This document shows, one piece after another, positions 7,782 through 16,252 of a stretch of 64,000 nt of DNA; the first letter of the stretch is position 1, and each line of letters starts with the position of its first letter. Location of the stretch: NCBI RefSeq assembly GCF_004137345.1, contig NZ_SDWV01000002.1:186001-250000 (forward strand), written 5' to 3'. The DNA comes from Nocardioides zhouii. GTDB lineage: Bacteria > Actinomycetota > Actinomycetes > Propionibacteriales > Nocardioidaceae. A program made the translations under genes and the position numbers. The notes below the pieces were generated by a model. That model worked only from the letters and a program-made list of their open reading frames with translations, made no database searches and was not told the origin of the DNA.

Positions 7782-8509
7782 GCTGCGTCCCCCTCTCCGC
7801 TCGGCTGGGTCTCGACGAGGTGCAGGAAGGCCTGCTCGATGTCGGTGGCCCCGGTCCGCTCGCGGATCTCGTCGGGCGAGCCGTCGGCGATGATGCGGCC
7901 CTCGCGCATGAGGAGGAGCCGGTGGCAGCGCTCGGCCTCGTCCATCACGTGGCTCGACACGAGCACCGCCGCGCCGGCGTCGGCGATCCGGTGGAACAGC
8001 TCCCACAGGTCGCGACGCAGCACCGGGTCGAGGCCGACGGTCGGCTCGTCGAGCACCAGGAGGTCAGGCTTGCCGAGCAGCGCGACGGCGAGGCTGACCC
8101 GGCTGCGCTGCCCTCCGGAGAGCCGGGCGACCACCTGGTCGCGGTGGCTCGCGAGGTCGACCGACGCGATCGCCTCGTCGGCCTGCGCGGGCTCGACGCC
8201 GAGCACCCGGGCGAAGAACCTCAGGTTCTCCGCCACGGTGAGGTCGTCGTACACACTCGCAGCCTGGGTGACGTAGCCGATCCGCGTACGCAGCGGCGCG
8301 CTGCCGGCCGGCTCCCCCAGCACCTCGACGGTCCCCGACCGCACCTGCTGCGCACCGACGAGGCACCGCATCAGCGTGGTCTTGCCGCACCCGCTCGGCC
8401 CGAGCAGCCCCGTCACGCCCGCCGGCACGTCCAGCGAGATCCCCGGCAGCACCTCCCGCGACCCGCGTACGACGACGAGGTCACGCACCTCCACGACGTT
8501 TTTCATCAT
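7778..8509 (-). CDS. ABC exporter ATP-binding protein
   Basis: About 243 residues with all ABC ATPase motifs: Walker A GPSGCGKTT near 38, signature LSGGQRSRVSLA near 138, Walker B LLVLDEPTVGLDP near 160 and the H-loop VLVSSHVMDEAE near 192. It is closest in style to DrrA/CcmA-type exporter ATPases. Two adjacent ATG codons (8509, 8506) could start it. CACAAT (8517-8522) lies 7 nt upstream of the first, which suggests a leaderless mRNA, and no Shine-Dalgarno is seen. Its upstream region is occupied by the first 54-nt palindrome array. Confidence 0.9.
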   Translation of the reverse strand: MMKNVVEVRDLVVVRGSREVLPGISLDVPAGVTGLLGPSGCGKTTLMRCLVGAQQVRSGTVEVLGEPAGSAPLRTRIGYVTQAASVYDDLTVAENLRFFARVLGVEPAQADEAIASVDLASHRDQVVARLSGGQRSRVSLAVALLGKPDLLVLDEPTVGLDPVLRRDLWELFHRIADAGAAVLVSSHVMDEAERCHRLLLMREGRIIADGSPDEIRERTGATDIEQAFLHLVETQPSGEGDAA

Positions 8510-8554
8510 GTGTTGAATTGTGCTCGCGGGAGGTGCTTCCGTCAACCCTCCGCC

Positions 8555-8769
8555 GAGCGGTGGTCCACCCACATTTCCTGGTCGCCGAACGTGGGTGGAC
8601 CACCTCCCACGAGCGTGTCCCCTCTGGCGCGCCGACCAGCGGTGACGCAGCCACATTCCGCAACAGGCGAATGTGGGTGGACCACCGCTCGGGGGAACGG
8701 CCGGGCTGAGCGTACGAGCGGTGGGCGAGGAGGATTCCGGGCGTGGGGAATCCCCCTCACGCACCGCCC
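8555..8769. repeat. array A of 54-nt palindromic units (3 copies)
   Basis: Three imperfect palindromes of 53-54 nt in the gap between the TetR gene and the ABC ATPase gene: 8555-8607, 8637-8690 and 8716-8769, with spacers of 29 and 25 nt. Units begin with (C/G)AGCGGTG and end with CACCGC(T/C)C or a variant. Units 1 and 2 also share GGTGGTCCACCCAC-like arms. The same unit family occurs at 38440-38713. Each unit could form a long hairpin in DNA or RNA. No T-run follows, so these are not ordinary terminators. Confidence 0.75.
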
Positions 8770-8787
8770 AGCAAGGCGTACGCCGGG

Positions 8788-9381
8788 CTACGGCAGGTCG
8801 CCGGTGAGGTAGTGCTGGAGGACCGGGCCGACCCGGGCGACGAGGTCTTCGGCGGGCATCTGCGCGAGGGGCGGGACCGCGATGACGTAGCGCGCGACGA
8901 TCAGCCCGATCATCTGGCTGGCGACGAGCGGGACCCGGACCTCGGGGCGGTCGCGGACGAGGGAGGCGAGCACCGGGCCGACCACGACCGGGATGAAGCC
9001 GTCGCGCACAAGGCCCGCGCTGTCGTCGGCCATCAGCGAGCGGACGAGGGCGAGCAGGCCGGGCTGGATCGCGGGGTCGTCCCACACCGAGAGGAACGTC
9101 CGCAGCAGCCGTTCGCCGGCGCCGTCCGGGCCGGCGGCGACCACCGGGGCGAGGATCTCGCGCGGGTCGACGGGGATCTCGAGCGCGGCGACGAAGAGGT
9201 CGTCCTTGGTGCCGAAGTAGTGGTGCACCAGCGCGGGGTCGACGCCGGCGGCGGACGCGACGGCGCGGATCGTCGTACCCCGGAAACCCTTCTCGGCGAA
9301 CGACGCCCGCGCGGCGGCGAGCACCTCGGCCCGGGTGTCCGGTGCGCCAGGGCGCCGGCCCCGCGACGCGCGGGCGGTCAC
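8788..9381 (-). CDS. TetR family transcriptional regulator
   Basis: 197-residue regulator. The HTH is plain: TRAEVLAAARASFAEKGF, then IRAVASAAGVDPALVHHYFG near residues 40-60; the C-terminal domain binds an unknown ligand. It starts 7 nt after the sugar isomerase gene on the same strand, so it is part of the run ppx, isomerase, tetR. The ABC exporter genes lie downstream past a 278-nt gap filled by palindromes. I infer, without direct evidence, that it controls that exporter. Confidence 0.85.
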   Translation of the reverse strand: MTARASRGRRPGAPDTRAEVLAAARASFAEKGFRGTTIRAVASAAGVDPALVHHYFGTKDDLFVAALEIPVDPREILAPVVAAGPDGAGERLLRTFLSVWDDPAIQPGLLALVRSLMADDSAGLVRDGFIPVVVGPVLASLVRDRPEVRVPLVASQMIGLIVARYVIAVPPLAQMPAEDLVARVGPVLQHYLTGDLP

Positions 9382-9388
9382 CGGATGC

Positions 9389-10192
9389 TCACGGGGTCGT
9401 CACGCCGAGGTGCGTACGGGCAAACGCGAGCGACTCGGCCAGGTCGGCCTCGCGCTCGGTGCGGTCGGCGCAGCGCCGGGTGTTGATCTCCAGCACCACG
9501 TGGCCGGCGAACCCGGTGCCGACGAGGTGGTGCAGGAACTCCTCGGCCCGCATCACGCCGCGACCCGGCACGAGGTGCTCGTCCTTCGCCGATCCGGAGC
9601 CGTCGGTCAGGTGGATGTGGCGCAGCGAGTCGCCCATCCGCTCGGCCATCTCGATCACGTCGCTGCGCGCGATCGCGGCGTGCGACAGGTCGATCGTGGT
9701 GTGGGCGTAGTCCTCGGTGCTCGGGTCCCAGCCCGGCAGGTACATCTCCATCCCGCGGCGCGACGAGGCCCGCCACGGATACATGTTCTCCACCGCGAAG
9801 GCGATGCCCGTACGCGCCTCCAGCGACGCGATGCCCTCGACGAAGCCGGCGGCGTAGTCCTTCTGCCACCGGAACGGCGGGTGTACGACGACCACGTCGG
9901 CGCCGACCGCCTCGGCCATCTCCGCCGACCGCTCGAGCTTGCCCCAGGGGTCTGTGCCCCACACGCGCTGGGTGAAGAGGAGGCACGGAGCGTGGACCGC
10001 GCAGATCGGCACCTGGTGGTGGTCGCTGAGCTTCTTGACCGCGTCGACCTGCTGGCTGAGCGCGTCGATGCCGACCATCACCTCTACGGCGTCATAGCCC
10101 AGCGACGCGGCCCAGCCGAAGGCATGGGCCGTCGACTCCGGGTAGACCGAGGCGGTGGAGAGGCCGATCAGCGGGCCCTTGGATGAGGCCAT
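9389..10192 (-). CDS. sugar phosphate isomerase/epimerase (AP endonuclease 2 fold)
   Basis: 267-residue TIM-barrel protein of the xylose-isomerase-like family. Metal-ligand candidates are visible: VHAPCLL near 66, VVVHPPFRW near 103, FAVENMYPW near 136, [13 protein letters not shown] near 170, HIHLTDGSG near 193 and VLEINTRR near 240. Its place directly downstream of a Ppx/GppA gene (3-nt gap) repeats the Rv0496-Rv0498 order of M. tuberculosis. The true substrate of this group is not established. Confidence 0.85.
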   Translation of the reverse strand: MASSKGPLIGLSTASVYPESTAHAFGWAASLGYDAVEVMVGIDALSQQVDAVKKLSDHHQVPICAVHAPCLLFTQRVWGTDPWGKLERSAEMAEAVGADVVVVHPPFRWQKDYAAGFVEGIASLEARTGIAFAVENMYPWRASSRRGMEMYLPGWDPSTEDYAHTTIDLSHAAIARSDVIEMAERMGDSLRHIHLTDGSGSAKDEHLVPGRGVMRAEEFLHHLVGTGFAGHVVLEINTRRCADRTEREADLAESLAFARTHLGVTTP

Positions 10193-10195
10193 GGG

Positions 10196-11140
10196 TCAGC
10201 GCGACCTCGTCACGACCGAGATCTGGTCGAGGCGCTCGAGGATGACGCCCTCGCGCAGTGCCCAGGGACAGATCTCCAGCTCGGTCAGGTCGAAGATGTC
10301 CATGCACGCCTCGGCGACCAGCGCACCGGGGACGATCTGGTGCGTACGACTCGGCGAGACGCCCGGCAGGTCGGCGAGGTCGTCGGCCGACATGTCCATG
10401 AGCTTGGGGATCCACTCCGACAGGGTTGCGAGCTCCAGCACCCGCGGCACGAGCTGACCGTCTCCGCTCGGCGCGGCACCGCAGATCCGCGCCAGCGAGC
10501 GGAACGTCTTCGACGTCGCGGCGGCACGGTCGGGGACGCCGGGCCGCAGCAGGTGGCCGGCGTCGCGGGCGATCTCGGCCCGGATCTGGCGGCGCAGCTC
10601 GCGGATGTCGTCGTCGGAGGGTCGCTCGCCGCCGAACCACGCGCGCGCCATCCGGGCCGCGCCCAGGGGCAGCGACCAGGCGACGTCGGGGTTCTCGTCG
10701 GTGCCGCCGGCGATCTCGAGCGACCCGCCGCCGATGTCGAAGACCGCCAGCCGGCCGGCCGACCAGCCGAACCAGCGGCGTACGGCCAGGAAGGTCAGGC
10801 GCGCCTCGTCCTCGCCGGAGAGCACCTCGAGGGTGACGCCGCTGTGCTTCTCGACGTGCTCGAGGACCTCGTGGGAGTTGACGGCGTCACGAACCGCGGA
10901 GGTTGCGAAGCCGAGCATCTCCTCGCAGCCCTTGTCCTCGGCGATCTCGGTCGCGGAGGCGCAGAAGTCGGTGAGGGCCTTGATGCCCTTCTTGGTGACG
11001 GCGCCGTCGTCGTCGAGGTGCTCGGCCAGGCGCAGCGGCTGCTTGTGCGAGGAGGCGGGCAGCGGGGCGGCGCCACCGTGCGCGTCGACCACGAGCAGGT
11101 GGCCGGTGTTGGAACCGATGTCGAGCACTCCCAGGCGCAT
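10196..11140 (-). CDS. Ppx/GppA family exopolyphosphatase/pppGpp phosphohydrolase
   Basis: 314 residues, the short actinobacterial form (compare Rv0496) with only the two actin-like ATPase subdomains. [19 protein letters not shown] supplies phosphate-binding loop 1, and [14 protein letters not shown] near residue 130 supplies loop 2; catalytic Glu lies in the [10 protein letters not shown] to GEDEARLTF region. It would cleave polyphosphate or convert pppGpp to ppGpp. TAGCGT 7 nt before ATG marks a leaderless promoter, which faces the promoter of the divergent gene at 11186. Confidence 0.92.
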   Translation of the reverse strand: MRLGVLDIGSNTGHLLVVDAHGGAAPLPASSHKQPLRLAEHLDDDGAVTKKGIKALTDFCASATEIAEDKGCEEMLGFATSAVRDAVNSHEVLEHVEKHSGVTLEVLSGEDEARLTFLAVRRWFGWSAGRLAVFDIGGGSLEIAGGTDENPDVAWSLPLGAARMARAWFGGERPSDDDIRELRRQIRAEIARDAGHLLRPGVPDRAAATSKTFRSLARICGAAPSGDGQLVPRVLELATLSEWIPKLMDMSADDLADLPGVSPSRTHQIVPGALVAEACMDIFDLTELEICPWALREGVILERLDQISVVTRSR

Positions 11141-11185
11141 GCCCGCCACGCTACTAGGCCATGGTCGCGCGACTAGGCTCTGCGA

Positions 11186-11962
11186 GTGCCCGAAGTCGAC
11201 CTGGTCTTTCCCCGTGCGTACGTCGAGTTCGGCGACCCGGCCGACGAGGGCCAGGTGTTCCGCTGCGACCTGACCTGGCTGACCTCGGCCTACATGTGCA
11301 TCTTCGGGCAGGGCTGCGCGGGCATCTACGCCGACGCCCCCGACGTCGGCTGCTGCACCCTCGGCGCGCACTTCGCCGACCGGGACGACGAGAAGCGCGT
11401 CGCGGGGTTCGTCGCCCAGCTCACCCCCGACGACTGGCAGCTGCACCCGGGCCGCGCGGTGAAGAAGTCCGACTGGGTCGAGACCGACGACGACGGTGAG
11501 CGCAAGACGCTCGCGGTCGAGGTCGACGGGCAGCGGGCCTGCGTCTTCCACAACCGCACCGACTTCACCAACGACAGCGGGCACGTCGGCGCCGGGTGTG
11601 CGCTCCACGGCCTGGCCCTGCGCCAGGGCCGCAACCCGCTCGAGACCAAGCCCGACGTCTGCTGGCAGCTGCCCATCCGCCGGCAGTACCGCTCCGTCGA
11701 GCGGCAGGACGGGACGGCGTACACCGAGGTCTCGATCGGCGAGTACGACCGTCGCGGCTGGGGCCCCGGCGGCCACGACCTCGACTGGTACTGCTCGGGC
11801 AACACCGAGGCGCACGTCGCCCTCGAGCCGGTGTTCGTCACCCACGAGGCCGAGCTCGTCGAGCTGATGGGACCGGAGGCGTACGCCGAGCTGACCCGCC
11901 ACTGCGAGGCGCACGTCCGCTCCCGCTCGGCGCTGGCCCTCCACCCGGCAGATCCCCGCTGA
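11186..11962 (+). CDS. conserved cysteine-rich protein of unknown function
   Basis: 258-residue soluble protein. It has many cysteines in a pattern that suggests metal or Fe-S binding: Cys27, 38, 44, 56, 57, 119, 138, 159, 203 and one near 242, including CIFGQGCAG and [10 protein letters not shown]. No enzyme family is recognised with confidence; the arrangement recalls YkgJ-like cysteine-cluster proteins. The GTG start follows TAGGCT by 6 nt, so it is leaderless, and it is divergent from the ppx gene. It is single-gene, ending before a hairpin at 12009. Confidence 0.7.
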   Translation: MPEVDLVFPRAYVEFGDPADEGQVFRCDLTWLTSAYMCIFGQGCAGIYADAPDVGCCTLGAHFADRDDEKRVAGFVAQLTPDDWQLHPGRAVKKSDWVETDDDGERKTLAVEVDGQRACVFHNRTDFTNDSGHVGAGCALHGLALRQGRNPLETKPDVCWQLPIRRQYRSVERQDGTAYTEVSIGEYDRRGWGPGGHDLDWYCSGNTEAHVALEPVFVTHEAELVELMGPEAYAELTRHCEAHVRSRSALALHPADPR

Positions 11963-12008
11963 GCAACCGGGGAATCCACACCTCGAGATTGCTCGACGTC
12001 AAGAGAAC

Positions 12009-12047
12009 CTGACCCCGGTGTCACCGGTCGAGACGAACCGGGGTCAG
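12009..12047. terminator. hairpin between the Cys-rich gene and the VOC gene
   Basis: Perfect 11-bp arms CTGACCCCGGT (12009-12019) and ACCGGGGTCAG (12037-12047) with a 17-nt loop, 46 nt after the stop of the preceding gene and 9 nt before the next start. There is no T-run. It could terminate, insulate or be a small palindromic repeat. Confidence 0.5.
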
Positions 12048-12056
12048 AATCTCTGC

Positions 12057-12695
12057 ATGCGCCTGGATCACGTCAGCTTCGCCGCCGGACCTGATGGACT
12101 TGCCAGCACCGCCCAGCGCATCGGGGGGTTGCTCGGCACGGAGTTCGTCAGCGGCGGGGTGCACCCCCGCTTCGGCACCCGCAACATGATCCTGCCGCTC
12201 GCCGGCGGGACCTACATGGAGATCGTCGAGGTGCTCGACCACCCCGCGAGCGACAAGGCGCCCTTCGGGCAGGCCGTGCGTGCCCGCTCCGCCCTCGGCG
12301 GCGGCTGGTTGGGCTGGGTCGTCTCCGTCGAGGAGCTCGAGCCGGTCGAGAGCCGCCTGGGCCGCGAGGCCGTCAAGGGCAACCGCCACCGTCCCGACGG
12401 CACCGAGCTGCTGTGGCAGCAGGTCGGCGTCAACGGCCTCCTCAACGACCCGCAGCTCCCCTACTTCATCCACTGGCAGTCGCCGGTCGAGCTCCACCCC
12501 AGCAACGGCGCCAGCGGCGACTTCTCCCTGGCCTGCCTGGAGATCGCGGGCGACCCGCAGCGGGTGAGCGAGTGGCTCGGCGAGACCGTCGAGGCCCCGC
12601 TCGAGGACATCAAGGTCGACTGGGTCGCCCCCAACGGCACCCCCGGCATCGTCGCGGTGCAGCTGCAGACGCCCGCCGGCCTCGTGCGCATCTGA
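12057..12695 (+). CDS. VOC superfamily (glyoxalase-like domain) protein
   Basis: 212 residues. The start MRLDHVSFAAGPDGL and the following GGLLGTEFVSGGVHPRFGTRN, then YMEIVEVLDHP, match the glyoxalase-like domain family, whose metal or substrate site uses the first His and a Glu of the beta strands. The ATG 12057 is chosen because earlier in-frame codons run through the 12009-12047 hairpin. A methyltransferase gene follows 2 nt after the stop, so the two are probably co-transcribed. Exact substrate unknown. Confidence 0.8.
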   Translation: MRLDHVSFAAGPDGLASTAQRIGGLLGTEFVSGGVHPRFGTRNMILPLAGGTYMEIVEVLDHPASDKAPFGQAVRARSALGGGWLGWVVSVEELEPVESRLGREAVKGNRHRPDGTELLWQQVGVNGLLNDPQLPYFIHWQSPVELHPSNGASGDFSLACLEIAGDPQRVSEWLGETVEAPLEDIKVDWVAPNGTPGIVAVQLQTPAGLVRI

Positions 12696-12697
12696 GC

Positions 12698-13381
12698 TTG
12701 AAGCCCCGCCCCTCCCCCAACATCTGGCACACCCCCGGGCTCTACGAGCTCGAGAACCGGGCCGCCGACCCGCACGGCCGTATCGAGGCCGCGATGCGCG
12801 AGGTCGCCGACTGGTCGGGACGCGCGTTCCTCGACATCGGCTGCGGCACCGGCTTCCACCTGCCCCTGTGGGCGGCATCGGCCGCGAGCGTGGTCGGGGT
12901 CGAGCCGTACGCCCCGCTGGTGCCGCTCGCGCGACGGCGTACGAAGAAGCTGGCCAACGTGAAGGTGGTCAAGGGGATGGCCGAGTCGTTGCCTCTCGCT
13001 GATGCGTCGGTCGACGTGGCCCACGCCCGCTGGGCCTACTTCTTCGGGCCCGGCTCCGAGCCCGGGCTGCGCGAGCTCGACCGGGTAGTACGCCGCGGCG
13101 GTACGGCGTTCGTGATCGACAACGACCCGACGCGGTCCACCTTCGGCCGCTGGTTCGCCCGCGGCTACCCGATGGTCGACCCGGTGGCGGTCGAACGGTT
13201 CTGGTCGACCCACGGCTGGGAGCGTCGCCGGATCGACATGGACTGGTCGTTCGAGTCGCGCTCGGACCTCGAGTCCGTCGTCCGCATCGAGCTGCCGCCC
13301 GAGGCGGCCGAGGAGGCGCTGTCCTCCCACAACGGCACCGCGGTCGACTACGCCATCAACCTGTGGTGGCGGCACTTCTAG
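12698..13381 (+). CDS. class I SAM-dependent methyltransferase
   Basis: 227 residues with a Rossmann methyltransferase core: motif I FLDIGCGTGFHLP near residue 45, an acidic loop (VVGVEPYAP) near 65, motif II-like VKVVKGMAESLP near 88 and VDVAHARWAYFF near 103. The best start is TTG 12698, 2 nt after the VOC stop; no ATG or GTG lies in frame before motif I. The substrate is unknown. Tight linkage to the VOC gene suggests a shared pathway. Confidence 0.82.
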   Translation: MKPRPSPNIWHTPGLYELENRAADPHGRIEAAMREVADWSGRAFLDIGCGTGFHLPLWAASAASVVGVEPYAPLVPLARRRTKKLANVKVVKGMAESLPLADASVDVAHARWAYFFGPGSEPGLRELDRVVRRGGTAFVIDNDPTRSTFGRWFARGYPMVDPVAVERFWSTHGWERRRIDMDWSFESRSDLESVVRIELPPEAAEEALSSHNGTAVDYAINLWWRHF

Positions 13382-13387
13382 CCGCGA

Positions 13388-14647
13388 TCAGGGGTGGGCA
13401 AACCTGAGCTGGGAGGTGCCCCACATCGTGGTGACGACGGGCAGGTACTGCTCGTCGCCCGCGCGCTCACAGGTCTTCGTCGACAGGGAGCACCGCACCA
13501 CCTGCACGTGCTGCACGAACTCGGGCTCAGGCGACGTCGGGCCGGTCCATCGATCGGCGACGGGCAGCAGGAAGCTGTCGTCGCTCTCCCAGACCGCGCC
13601 GCCCCGCTGCGCGTCCAGTTGTGCGCGGGCGACGCCGGCCGGCATGTCGAGGCGGTGCCACCTGCCGTCCGCGATGCTCCACACGCGCGGGAGGTCGTCG
13701 GTGATGAGCCACTCCGCCGCGGGCGAGACGCCGACTGCTCCACCGAGGGGTTGACCCATGCAGTCACTGCGCCACTCCTCCCATGCGGTGCCGCGGAGGA
13801 GGTACGTCGTCACGCAGGTGTCGGTGTCGCCGACGTAGTCGTAGCGCACGGCGACGTCGGCGGCGTCGGCGTCGCTGATGTGGCTGCCCTCGGGCGGTTG
13901 CACGGGCACGGTCGTCCCGTCGTCACGCAGCAGCCAGGTGGCGCCCAAGCCCTCGTCGAACGAAGCACCCTCGTAGACCAGGCCGTCGGCGGTGAAGCCG
14001 ACCATCCGGATCCGGGTGCCAGCGTCGTCGGCCCCCGACCCGGGGACGTGCGGGACCGCCGTCGCCTGCATCGTGGTGAGGTCGACCACCCAGGACCCGT
14101 AGGCGGCGCGTCGCCCGTCGGCCGACACCACCACCCCTGCGTCGCCGAGTCCCTCGACGGAGGTGCCAGTCGGCAGCGCTCGCAACGATCCGTCGGGCGC
14201 CATCACCGCGAGCCCGAGTCGTTCCTCGTCCTGCCCAGTCACCACCAGCCACCCACCGACGACCTCCTGCGGCGGGTAGGAGTAGTTGACCTCCTCGCCG
14301 AGGGTGTCGTGCATCTGACCTTCGCTCCACAGACCGCCCTCACCGAAGAACGGCAGCGCCGGGGGATCGCCCTGCGGCAGGCCACGCGCCCAGGCCAGGC
14401 CGTCCGCGAGCTCGGCGCTCGTGCCGGAGGCCACCTCGCCGTCACGCCCCAGGGGTCCGTTGCCGGGGATCTGCACCACCGTGGTGGCGAGGACAACCAC
14501 GGCCGCCAGGGCGAGGCCGCCCGCCACCGCGCGCCGTCGCCGTCGTCGGCGTCCGCCCGCCACGGCGCCGTCGGCCAGGCCGGGCGGGACCGTCGTGTCC
14601 TGGACGGCAGTGCTGAGCTGCGTACGCAGCAGGGTGTCGGGCGTCAT
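13388..14647 (-). CDS. membrane-anchored partner of the SigE-type sigma factor
   Basis: 419 residues: a short cytoplasmic N-terminus, an Arg-rich patch (GGRRRRRRRAV near residue 32), one transmembrane helix (about 40-62, VAGGLALAAVVVLATTVV) and a large extracytoplasmic domain with beta-propeller-like repeats (VVSADGRRAAYGSW, WSIADGRWHRL). It overlaps the sigma-factor gene by ATGA. By position it could restrain that sigma factor, but it lacks a recognisable zinc anti-sigma motif, so this is inference. No close family is recognised. Confidence 0.72.
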   Translation of the reverse strand: MTPDTLLRTQLSTAVQDTTVPPGLADGAVAGGRRRRRRRAVAGGLALAAVVVLATTVVQIPGNGPLGRDGEVASGTSAELADGLAWARGLPQGDPPALPFFGEGGLWSEGQMHDTLGEEVNYSYPPQEVVGGWLVVTGQDEERLGLAVMAPDGSLRALPTGTSVEGLGDAGVVVSADGRRAAYGSWVVDLTTMQATAVPHVPGSGADDAGTRIRMVGFTADGLVYEGASFDEGLGATWLLRDDGTTVPVQPPEGSHISDADAADVAVRYDYVGDTDTCVTTYLLRGTAWEEWRSDCMGQPLGGAVGVSPAAEWLITDDLPRVWSIADGRWHRLDMPAGVARAQLDAQRGGAVWESDDSFLLPVADRWTGPTSPEPEFVQHVQVVRCSLSTKTCERAGDEQYLPVVTTMWGTSQLRFAHP

Positions 14648-15144
14648 CGGCGAGCTCCTGACAGGTCGGTGGAGTAGGCGCGCATGACCGCCATCGCGCG
14701 GGAGGCGTGGGCCTTCACGGCGCCGGCGCTGCAGCCGAGCGCCTCGGCGATCTGGGCCTCGGAGAGGTCGTCGTAGTAGCGCAGCACCACGACCGCGCGC
14801 TGGCGCGGCGAGAGCAGCTCGAGCAGACCGAAGACGTGGTCGCGGTCCTCGGGGCCGGCCTGGTGGACCGGCACGTCGGGCACCTTGTCGGTGACCACCT
14901 CGCCGCGCCGGGTCCGCTGCCGGGTCCGGTCGATCGCGGCCCGCGTCATGATCGAGCGGACGTAGGCCTCCTGCGCACCCTTGCGCTCGATGCGCGCCCA
15001 GGCGACGTACGCCTTCTCCAACGCGGTCTGCACCAGGTCCTCGGCGGCGTGCTGGTCACCAGCGGTGAGCAGTCGTGCGGTCCGCAGCAGCGCCGCGGAC
15101 CGGGCGTCGACGAAGGCGACGAAGTCGTCGTCACGACGGGCCAC
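14644..15144 (-). CDS. SigE-family RNA polymerase sigma-70 factor
   Basis: 166 residues with sigma regions 2 and 4 only, typical of the actinobacterial SigE family of ECF-like factors. Region 2 reads DLVQTALEKAYVAWARI near residue 38, and region 4 LSPRQRAVVVLRYYDDLSEA followed by an HTH (IAEALGCSAGAVKAHASRAM). The GTG at 15144 has GAGGAG about 6 nt upstream. The membrane protein gene behind it is translationally coupled. An AACC-N16-CGTCT-like pair at about 15150-15180 could be an autoregulated promoter; that is weak. Confidence 0.9.
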   Translation of the reverse strand: MARRDDDFVAFVDARSAALLRTARLLTAGDQHAAEDLVQTALEKAYVAWARIERKGAQEAYVRSIMTRAAIDRTRQRTRRGEVVTDKVPDVPVHQAGPEDRDHVFGLLELLSPRQRAVVVLRYYDDLSEAQIAEALGCSAGAVKAHASRAMAVMRAYSTDLSGARR

Positions 15145-15208
15145 GGCATCTCCTCGGGTCGGTGGAGGTCTCTGCTTGTGGAGACGACGGCGCGACCCGT
15201 CCGGTTGA

Positions 15209-16252
15209 CTAGCTGGACCCGCGGATCGCCAGCGTCGGCGCGAGGAGCACCCCGCGCGTCTCGACCGGCTGGTGGGAGAGCAGCGCACTCAGGGTGCGGA
15301 CGATCTCGACGGCGACGTCCTCGAGCGGCTGGCGTACGGACGTCAGGCCCACCGGGAAGACCTGCGCGACCTGGGAGTCGTCGAAGCCCACCACCGCGAT
15401 GTCGCGGCCGGGGGCGAGTTGGCGGATCCAGAGCGTGTGCAGGACGCCCATCGCGAGGGTGTCGGACGCGCACACGAAGGCGGTCGGCTCGGACTCGTCG
15501 AGGAGCACCGCGGCCGCCTCGGCGCCGCTGTGCACGACGTCCTCGACGCGGGAGGCCATCCCCGTGGTGGGCAGGCCGTTGGCGTGCATCGTGGAGACCC
15601 AGCCCGCGCGGCGGTCCTCCCCGATGGGCGAGTCCTTGCGCCATCCGATCCACGCGATGCGCGTGTGGCCGCGGTCGATGAGGTGCTGCGTGGCGAGGCG
15701 GGTGCCGGCGGCGCCGTCGACGTCGACCCAGACGTGGCGGGCGACGTCGTCGTCCCACGGACGACCGAAGGCGACGAAGGGCGCGCGCTGCTGGCTGAGC
15801 CAGGCGGCCTGCGGGTTGCCGAGGTAGGTGTCGGTGACGACGAAGGCATCGACGGCGGTCGAGCGGAGCAGGTTGTCGTAGCCGCCGATCGGGTCCTCGT
15901 CGTCGGCCGGGAAGAGCAGGACGTGGTAGCCGGCCTCGTCGCTCGCCTCGACCAGCGAGTGGACGAAGCGGTCCATCATCGCGTTCGCCGTGCCCTCCTG
16001 TGCGGGAGTGAACCGCAGCCCGATCAGCGAGGACGTGCGCGTACGTAGGTTGCGGGCCGCGCGGTTGGGCGAGTAGCCCAGCTCGGCGATGGTCTGCCGG
16101 ACCCGTTCGAGGGTGTCGGGGCGCAGCAGGTCAGGGTTGTTGACCGCGTTGGAGACCGTCTGGCGTGAGACCCCGGCGCGCTCGGCGACGTCGGCGAGGG
16201 TCGTCGGCGTGACCGGCAGCTGGCTGCCGGGCCGATGGTCGCTGCGAACCAT
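15209..16252 (-). CDS. LacI family transcriptional regulator
   Basis: 347 residues. The LacI HTH and hinge are clear (TTLADVAERAGVSRQTVSNA, then RPDTLERVRQTIAELGYSPN, residues about 17-60), followed by a periplasmic-binding-protein-like sugar domain (VDAFVVTDTYL, WVDVDGAAGTRLATQHLIDR, VVGFDDS). The ATG 16252 follows a G-rich ribosome site. A near-palindrome TTGATCGATCCAA (16264-16276), with the central CG usual for LacI operators, lies 12 nt upstream, which suggests autoregulation. No sugar genes are adjacent, so its effector is unknown. Confidence 0.9.
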   Translation of the reverse strand: MVRSDHRPGSQLPVTPTTLADVAERAGVSRQTVSNAVNNPDLLRPDTLERVRQTIAELGYSPNRAARNLRTRTSSLIGLRFTPAQEGTANAMMDRFVHSLVEASDEAGYHVLLFPADDEDPIGGYDNLLRSTAVDAFVVTDTYLGNPQAAWLSQQRAPFVAFGRPWDDDVARHVWVDVDGAAGTRLATQHLIDRGHTRIAWIGWRKDSPIGEDRRAGWVSTMHANGLPTTGMASRVEDVVHSGAEAAAVLLDESEPTAFVCASDTLAMGVLHTLWIRQLAPGRDIAVVGFDDSQVAQVFPVGLTSVRQPLEDVAVEIVRTLSALLSHQPVETRGVLLAPTLAIRGSS

